Part shown: piece after piece, positions 58,892 through 64,000 of the stretch | Layout of the letters: the number at the start of each line of letters is the position of its first letter | Numbering within the stretch: position 1 is the stretch's first letter | Assembly: GCF_014200435.1 (NCBI RefSeq) | Contig: NZ_JACHBR010000001.1 | Coordinates: 248,001-312,000 of the forward strand | Direction of reading: 5' to 3' | DNA length: 64,000 nt | From: Sphaerisporangium krabiense | Lineage (GTDB): Bacteria > Actinomycetota > Actinomycetes > Streptosporangiales > Streptosporangiaceae | Program-made: the position numbers and the translations under genes | The notes under the pieces: model-generated | Databases searched by the model: none | What the model was told of the DNA's origin: nothing | What the model saw: the letters and a program-made list of their open reading frames with translations, nothing else

Positions 58892-61749
58892 TGGAGATCC
58901 CGTCCCTGGACGACCGGCTGCGCCTGTCCTGCGAGGTGCTCGTCGTGGGCGGCGGCACCGCGGGCACGATGGCCGCCATCACCGCCGCCGAGCGCGGCGC
59001 CGACGTGATCCTGCTGGAGAAGGCGCACGTCCGGCACAGCGGCGCGCTCGCCATGGGCATGGACGGGGTCAACAACGCCGTCATCCCCGGCAGGGCCACG
59101 CCCGAGGACTACGTCGCCGAGATCACCCGCGCCAACGACGGCGTGGTCAACCAGCGCACCGTCCACCAGACGGCCACCCGCGGGTACGAGATGGTGCGGC
59201 GGCTGGAGCGCTACGGCGTCAAGTTCGAGAAGGACGAGCACGGCGAGTACAACGTGCGCCGCGTGCACCGGTCCGGCAGCTACGTACTGCCCATGCCGGA
59301 GGGCAAGGACGTCAAGAAGGTGCTCTACCGCGTGCTGCGGCGCCGCGAGATCCGCGAGCGCGTCCGCGTCGAGAACCGGGTCATGCCCGTCCGGGTGCTC
59401 GTCCAGGACGGCCGCGCGGCGGGGGTCGCCGGGTTCGACACCCGTTCCGGGCGGTTCGTCACGGTGTCGGCGGGCGCGGTCATCCTCGCCACCGGGGCCT
59501 GCGGACGGCTCGGCCTGCCCGCCAGCGGCTACCTGTACGGCACCTACGAGAACCCCACCAACGCCGGGGACGGCCACGCCATGGCCTACCACGCCGGAGC
59601 GGAGCTCAGCGGCATCGAGTGCTTCCAGATCAATCCGCTGATCAAGGACTACAACGGGCCCGCGTGCGCCTACGTGGCCAACCCGTTCGGCGGCTACCAG
59701 GTCAACAACGAGGGCGAGCGGTTCGTCGACTGCGACTACTGGTCGGGCCAGATGATGGCCGAGGTCGCGAAGGAGATCGGGTCGGCCCGCGGGCCCATCT
59801 ACCTCAAGCTCAGCCACCTGCCCGGCGAGACCATCACGGCGCTGGAGGACATCCTGCACACCACCGAGCGTCCGACGCGGGGCACCTTCCACGCCGGGCG
59901 CGGGCACGACTACCGCACCCACGACGTCGAGATGCACATCTCCGAGATCGGGCTGTGCGGCGGGCACTCGGCGTCCGGGGTGTGGGTGGACGAGAACGGC
60001 GCCACCACCGTGCCCGGCCTGTACGCGGCCGGGGACCTGGCCTGCGTGCCGCACAACTACATGATCGGGGCGTTCGTCTTCGGCGACCTGGCCGGGGCCC
60101 ACGCGAGCCAGGCGTTCACCGAGCCGGAGTCGCTGCCCGAGGACCAGATCGCCGACGCCCACGCGCTGGTCTACCGGCCGCTGCGCAACCCCGGCGGGCC
60201 GCCGCAGCCGCAGGTGGAGTACAAGCTGCGCCGGTTCGTCAACGACTACGTGGCCCCGCCGAAGTCCGGTGCCAAGCTGCGCATCGCGCTGGAGACGTTC
60301 GAACGCATGCGCGGCGAGATCGCGGCGATGGGCGCGCGGACCCCGCACGAGCTGATGCGCTGCGCCGAGGTCGACTTCATCCGCGACTGCGCCGAGATGG
60401 CGGCGCGCGCCTCCCTGGTGCGCGACGAGAGCCGCTGGGGCCTCTACCACGACCGCGCCGACCTGCCCGAGCGCGACGACGAGCGCTGGCTCTACCACCT
60501 GAACCTGCGCAAGGACGCGTCCGGCCGCATGTCCTTCGTCAAGCGGCCCGTGGAGCCGTACCTGGTGCCCGTGGAGGGCTTCACGCCCCGCGCCGCCGTC
60601 CCGGTCGAGCTCGGCCCCCACGAACCCTCCGGGACGCCGGCCGCCCGTGGTGACGCCGCGTCCGCGCAGGAGGGCGGCGGGCACGCCGGCGGGCCGGGAG
60701 CGGGGAACGCGCGCGGGCGGACCGCGGCGGCGCGGCGGCTGGCCGTCGAGGCCATCGGGCGCTCGCCGCGCATCCTCGAACTCGTGCGGCTGGCCGAGGA
60801 GCAGCCGCCGCTGTCCCACCTCGCCCCGTACCTGTCGGACCCCGACCCCAAGGTGCGGCGCGCCGCGGTCGTCACGCTCACCGAGACCACGCCGGACGGC
60901 GTCGGCGAGGCGCTGGTCCAGGCGCTCGGCGACGCGCACGGCACCGTGCGCCGGGCCGCCGCCACCGGACTCAGGGAGCTTCTGGAGATCCTCCCCTCCT
61001 CCCCCGGCTTCGGACGCCTGCTCCGCGGCGCCGCGGCGGCCGGCGACCCCGTGGCGCGCGCCGTCGTCCTGGACGCGCTGCGCGCCCTGCGGCTCGGCGA
61101 CTCCGAGGTGTTCGCGACCGCGCTCGCCGACCCCGACCCCGGGGTCCGCATCGCCGCCGTCCGCGGGCTGGTCTCGCTCGACGACGCCGTGGCGGTGGCC
61201 CGCGCCGCCGCCGACCCCTCCCGCGAGGTCCGCGTCGCCGCCGCCAGGGCCCTCGGCACGATAGCGACGGACGCGCATGCGGACCCTGCTGGGGACGGCG
61301 CCGGAGACACCGCCGGGGACATCGGCGGGGACGGGGACGCCAGGTCGCCGGTCGTGGCGGCGCTCGCCGCGCTGGCCGGGGATCCGGAGCCGCTCGTCCG
61401 CGCGGCGGCCCTGGAGGCGTCCGCGGGCGCCGGCGCACCCCCGCCGCTCGCCGGGATCGCCGTGCGCTCCCTGGCCGCCGAGGCGAGCTGGGAGGTGCGC
61501 GTGGGCGCGGCGCGGGGGCTGTCGGCCGCGCCCGCCGAGGTGGCGATCGGCCCGCTGGCCGCCGCCCTGTCCGACGCGAACCTCGACGTCCGCAAAGCGG
61601 CGGTGCTCGCGCTGTCCGACTTCGTGAAGGTTCATCCGGATGCCGCGGCCGCGCTCCGCCCCGCCCTGGACGACTCCGACGCCGACGTCCGCGCCTACGC
61701 CCGCCGTGCCCTCGCAACCACGCGGCTAGCGGGGCAGGCGGCGCCATAG
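58888..61749 (+). CDS. AprA/fumarate-reductase-type flavoprotein with C-terminal HEAT repeats
   Basis: 953 residues. Residues 1-580 are an FAD oxidoreductase of the AprA/succinate-dehydrogenase group: dinucleotide fold [14 protein letters not shown] (17-30), [27 protein letters not shown], and the FAD segment [21 protein letters not shown]. Residues about 600-953 are 7-9 HEAT/PBS-lyase repeats ([50 protein letters not shown]), with an insert rich in Gly/Asp near 800. No such scaffold is in classic AprA. ATG 58888 overlaps the ATPase stop. The dicluster ferredoxin is its likely electron partner. Its 3' end overlaps that of the convergent DprE2 gene by 24 bases. Confidence 0.88.
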   Translation: MMEIPSLDDRLRLSCEVLVVGGGTAGTMAAITAAERGADVILLEKAHVRHSGALAMGMDGVNNAVIPGRATPEDYVAEITRANDGVVNQRTVHQTATRGYEMVRRLERYGVKFEKDEHGEYNVRRVHRSGSYVLPMPEGKDVKKVLYRVLRRREIRERVRVENRVMPVRVLVQDGRAAGVAGFDTRSGRFVTVSAGAVILATGACGRLGLPASGYLYGTYENPTNAGDGHAMAYHAGAELSGIECFQINPLIKDYNGPACAYVANPFGGYQVNNEGERFVDCDYWSGQMMAEVAKEIGSARGPIYLKLSHLPGETITALEDILHTTERPTRGTFHAGRGHDYRTHDVEMHISEIGLCGGHSASGVWVDENGATTVPGLYAAGDLACVPHNYMIGAFVFGDLAGAHASQAFTEPESLPEDQIADAHALVYRPLRNPGGPPQPQVEYKLRRFVNDYVAPPKSGAKLRIALETFERMRGEIAAMGARTPHELMRCAEVDFIRDCAEMAARASLVRDESRWGLYHDRADLPERDDERWLYHLNLRKDASGRMSFVKRPVEPYLVPVEGFTPRAAVPVELGPHEPSGTPAARGDAASAQEGGGHAGGPGAGNARGRTAAARRLAVEAIGRSPRILELVRLAEEQPPLSHLAPYLSDPDPKVRRAAVVTLTETTPDGVGEALVQALGDAHGTVRRAAATGLRELLEILPSSPGFGRLLRGAAAAGDPVARAVVLDALRALRLGDSEVFATALADPDPGVRIAAVRGLVSLDDAVAVARAAADPSREVRVAAARALGTIATDAHADPAGDGAGDTAGDIGGDGDARSPVVAALAALAGDPEPLVRAAALEASAGAGAPPPLAGIAVRSLAAEASWEVRVGAARGLSAAPAEVAIGPLAAALSDANLDVRKAAVLALSDFVKVHPDAAAALRPALDDSDADVRAYARRALATTRLAGQAAP

Positions 61750-62505
61750 CGCGCGGGGCAGCACGCGCATCGCCGTGAACACCAGGCGGAGCCCGCGGGG
61801 CGCCCACACGACGGGCGAGCCGTCCCGCAGGCCCTGGACGACGGCGACGGCCACCTCCGCCGGGGTCGTCGCCATCGGGGCGGCCGGCAGGCCCTTGGTC
61901 ATGCGGCCCTTGACGAACCCCGGGCGGACCACCATCACGCGGGCGCCGGAGCCGTGCAGGGCGTCGCCGAGCCCTTGGGCGAAGCCGTCCAGGCCCGCCT
62001 TCGCCGCGCCGTACACGAAGTTCGCCCGCCGCACGCGCACGCCCGCGACCGAGGAGAGCACGACGAGCGTGCCGTGGCCCTGTTCGCGCAGCCGGCGGGC
62101 GACCGACAGTCCGGCGGAGACGTGGCCGCCGAGGTTGACGGCCACCGACTCGGCCGCCGAGACCGGGTCGTCCTCGTAGGCGGCCTGGTCGCCGAGCACG
62201 CCGAACGCGGCGATCACGACGTCGAGGTCGCCGGCCAGGCGCGCGGCGGTGTCGATCGCCTTGGCGTGCGTCTCGGGACGGGCGGCGTCGAAGTCGATCT
62301 CGTGCACCTCGGCCCCGAGCCGCGTGAGCCGCCCGGCGGGCCCGTCCCCGTCGGCGGCGCGCGCCGCCGCGGCCGGGGTCGGGCGGGTCGCCAGGACGAC
62401 CGTGCGGGCGCCGGCGCGGACCAGGAGCTCGGCCGTGGCGAGGCCGATCTCGCTGCGTCCGCCGAGCAGCAGCACCGAGTCCACGGCGCCCAGGGCGTTC
62501 CTCAC
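61726..62505 (-). CDS. dprE2: DprE2-like SDR: decaprenylphospho-erythro-pentofuranosid-2-ulose 2-reductase
   Basis: 259 residues of the short-chain dehydrogenase family: nucleotide loop VLLLGGRSEIG and active-site Tyr/Lys in FVYGAAKAGLDG. The adjacent DprE1-like oxidase and the family resemblance identify it as DprE2, which reduces the 2-keto sugar to decaprenyl-phospho-arabinose with NADH. That arabinose donor is used for cell-wall arabinan. The start is GTG 62505 inside a repeated region; upstream GAGGAGG is repeated too. Its 3' end overlaps the flavoprotein gene. Confidence 0.88.
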   Translation of the reverse strand: MRNALGAVDSVLLLGGRSEIGLATAELLVRAGARTVVLATRPTPAAAARAADGDGPAGRLTRLGAEVHEIDFDAARPETHAKAIDTAARLAGDLDVVIAAFGVLGDQAAYEDDPVSAAESVAVNLGGHVSAGLSVARRLREQGHGTLVVLSSVAGVRVRRANFVYGAAKAGLDGFAQGLGDALHGSGARVMVVRPGFVKGRMTKGLPAAPMATTPAEVAVAVVQGLRDGSPVVWAPRGLRLVFTAMRVLPRALWRRLPR

Positions 62506-62587
62506 CGGTCCGGCCTCCTCACCAGGTCACACGTCACGGGCCGAGCCTCCTCGCCGGATGCGCACGTCACAGGCCGAGCCTTCTCGC
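62502..62587. repeat. 33-bp period degenerate tandem repeat at the dprE1/dprE2 junction
   Basis: CACGTCACGGGCCGAGCCTC... (62530-62554) and CACGTCACAGGCCGAGCCTT... (62563-62587) match at 23 of 25 positions, 33 bases apart; a weaker third copy spans 62502-62522. On the minus strand the last copy is the coding end of dprE1 (ARRLGL and stop), so the other copies look like duplications of the gene end, each carrying a GAGGAGG ribosome-site-like sequence. Confidence 0.65.
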
Positions 62588-63892
62588 GAGGTCGGACCGG
62601 AAGATCCCCTCGGGGTCCAGGCTCTGTCGTATCCTCGCCCATTCGGCGAGGCGCGGGTACATCACGGGCAGCAGTTCGGCCCGCATGCGGGAGTCCTTGG
62701 CCAGGTAGAGACGCCCCCCTGCCTCGGCCACCCACGTGTCGAAGACGCGCAGCAGGCGCGCGAGCCCCGGCAGGCCGGCCGGGACGTCCAGCGCGAGCGT
62801 CCAGCCGGGCAGCGGGAAGGAGAGCATGCCGGGCGTGCCGGGCCCGAACCGCTTGAGCACGGGGACGAACGACACCACGCCGTCGGCCGACAGCCGGGAC
62901 ACCACCCGCCGCAATACGTCCTCCGCGCCGAACGGGACGGCGAACTGGTACTGCACGAACCCCCGTGGCCCGTACATCCGGTTCCAGCCCTCCATGAAGT
63001 CCAGAGGATGGAAGAACGGCGCGATGTCCTGGATCACCCGCCGCTCGCGGGCCTTGGCGTACCACGCCTGGTTGAACGCGCGCACGGTGGCCCGGTTGAG
63101 CAGCCCGTTCGGCGCCCACGGCGGGGCGGCCACCCGCGCCGCCGGGGCGAACGCCAGCGGGTCGCGGGCGCGGGGGATCTCGTCACGGCGGGCGTGGTCG
63201 CCGCGCGTCAGCACGCCGCGTCCCGTCCGCGCGCCCCGCGCGAGCAGGTCGACCCAGGCAACGGTGTAGCGGTGGCCGTCGTCGGTCGCGGCCATGACCT
63301 CCAGGGTGTGGTCCAGGTCGCGGGTGCGGGTCACCTCCACGCGCACCCGGGAGGTCTCGATGGGCACGCAGCCGAAGCTCGCCTCGACGACCACGCCGGT
63401 GAGGCCCATGCCGCCGACGGTCGCCCAGAACGTCTCGTCGGACGGCGTCAGCACGCGGGTCGTCCCGTCGGCCGTGAGCAGCGTGAGCGAGCGGAGATGG
63501 GCGCCGAAGGAGGAGTCCAGGTGGTGGTTCTTGCCGTGCACGTCGGCGGCGACGGCCCCGCCCACGGTGACGTGCCGGGTTCCCGGCGTGACCGGGACGA
63601 ACCAGCCCTTGGGCACCAGGCCGGTCATCAGGTCGTGCAGGCTCGTCCCGCCGGAGGCGGTGACGACGCCGGTGGCGGGGTCGAGCGACCAGCCCGGCTC
63701 CAGCCGCGTGAGGTCGGCGACGAGCCCGCCCGCGTTCTGCGCGGCGTCGCCGTAGGCCCGGCCGAGGCCGCGGGCGATGAGGCCGCGCGGCGGCGACCCG
63801 GCGACCAGGGCGGCGAGCTCGGCCACGGTGCGGGGCGCGACGAGCGTGGCGGGGGTGGGCGAGGTGCGTCCCCAGCCGGTCAGGAAGGTCAT
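62567..63892 (-). CDS. dprE1: DprE1-like decaprenylphosphoryl-beta-D-ribose 2'-oxidase
   Basis: 441 residues, FAD-linked oxidase of the BBE/DprE1 type. The FAD-binding part has GLGRAYGDAAQN and GGAVAADVHGKNHH; the C-terminal part has SFPLPGWTLALD and GGRLYLAKDSRM (K399 equals the catalytic Lys 418 of the mycobacterial enzyme). It oxidises decaprenyl-phospho-ribose, the first half of the epimerisation. The position of mycobacterial Cys387, the target of benzothiazinones, is A367 here. The ATG at 63892 starts at MTFLTGWG, the family N-terminus; TAGGGT lies upstream. Upstream of dprE2 in the same operon. Confidence 0.88.
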   Translation of the reverse strand: MTFLTGWGRTSPTPATLVAPRTVAELAALVAGSPPRGLIARGLGRAYGDAAQNAGGLVADLTRLEPGWSLDPATGVVTASGGTSLHDLMTGLVPKGWFVPVTPGTRHVTVGGAVAADVHGKNHHLDSSFGAHLRSLTLLTADGTTRVLTPSDETFWATVGGMGLTGVVVEASFGCVPIETSRVRVEVTRTRDLDHTLEVMAATDDGHRYTVAWVDLLARGARTGRGVLTRGDHARRDEIPRARDPLAFAPAARVAAPPWAPNGLLNRATVRAFNQAWYAKARERRVIQDIAPFFHPLDFMEGWNRMYGPRGFVQYQFAVPFGAEDVLRRVVSRLSADGVVSFVPVLKRFGPGTPGMLSFPLPGWTLALDVPAGLPGLARLLRVFDTWVAEAGGRLYLAKDSRMRAELLPVMYPRLAEWARIRQSLDPEGIFRSDLARRLGL

Positions 63893-63967
63893 CTCGATGC
63901 CACACCCTAGCCCACGCGGGCGGGACGGCGCCCGGCCCCGTGAGCGGGACACCGGCGCGCCGGGGCC

Positions 63968-64000
63968 CTACTTGCCCGGTTCCGGATCCCGGGGAAGGCC
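63968..64000 (-). CDS. Possible C-terminal end of a further minus-strand gene
   Basis: The last bases read GLPRDPEPGK-stop on the minus strand, a plausible protein end 75 bases upstream of dprE1. In many actinomycetes a GtrA-type membrane protein precedes dprE1, but ten residues cannot show that. Confidence 0.3.
   Translation of the reverse strand, partial: GLPRDPEPGK

Noticed and set aside
1..64000. CRISPR arrays, transposases, integrase/attachment sites, rRNA
   Set aside because: None found; repeats seen are short tandem duplications.

Overview
The window is very GC-rich DNA with densely packed genes, GTG starts and many 4-base stop/start overlaps. It encodes F420-type LLM oxidoreductase, streptogrisin-like proteases, YbaB/WXG-like (type VII secretion-associated) genes and a DprE1/DprE2 pair. 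Together these point to a filamentous actinomycete, probably of the Streptosporangiales type (Streptosporangiaceae or Thermomonosporaceae); the genus is inferred, not shown. About fifty protein genes, one tRNA-Arg(CCG) and no rRNA, CRISPR array or transposase were found. Roughly a dozen genes have a TANNNT hexamer 5-7 bases before the start codon, which suggests many leaderless mRNAs.

Left end (1-8.7 kb): a tightly coupled operon encodes a DUF4132 protein (cut by the window edge), a MoxR-type AAA+ ATPase, a DUF5682 protein, a VWA/MIDAS protein and a SWIM zinc-finger protein. It is the best candidate here for an uncharacterised multi-component system. Next come an orphan Imm51-type immunity gene with a perfect hairpin near its 5' end, a gene broken by one extra T, and tRNA-Arg.

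8.8-21.6 kb: NlpC/P60 hydrolase, a CheY-like regulator, a 1000-residue LuxR-type ATPase regulator, a LysE exporter, and an operon of OmpR-type regulator, histidine kinase fused to a DUF4173-like membrane domain, and a TIM-barrel-like protein. Arylamine N-acetyltransferase is divergent from that operon. 21.6-31.5 kb: an AMP-forming ligase, a double-HxlR regulator divergent from a carotenoid oxygenase, an LLM oxidoreductase, small membrane proteins, SURF1 and gamma-glutamyltransferase.

31.7-41 kb: a NarL-type two-component pair, a SHOCT protein, a TauE/SafE-cupredoxin fusion, a Sel1-repeat protein, an aminotransferase plus alanine dehydrogenase operon, and an M20 dipeptidase. 41-43.5 kb: a type VII-associated cassette of two YbaB-like proteins divergent from a WXG-like protein, a large protein with a C-terminal DUF4258 toxin-like domain, and a DUF2283 protein. 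43.5-50 kb: LysR regulator with divergent threonine dehydratase, a second LysE exporter and two acyl-CoA synthetases.

50-54.7 kb: a LysR regulator and two paralogous secreted S1 proteases that share an upstream motif and near-identical terminators, flanking a secreted allene-oxide-cyclase-like barrel protein. 54.8-61.8 kb: a GntR/UTRA regulator, dicluster ferredoxin, ABC importer whose binding protein ends in a NosL-like domain, and an AprA/fumarate-reductase-type flavoprotein with C-terminal HEAT repeats; this looks like one uptake-and-redox pathway for an unidentified, possibly sulfur-containing, substrate. Right end: DprE2 and DprE1, the epimerase pair that makes decaprenyl-phospho-arabinose; the residue aligned with the benzothiazinone target cysteine is alanine.
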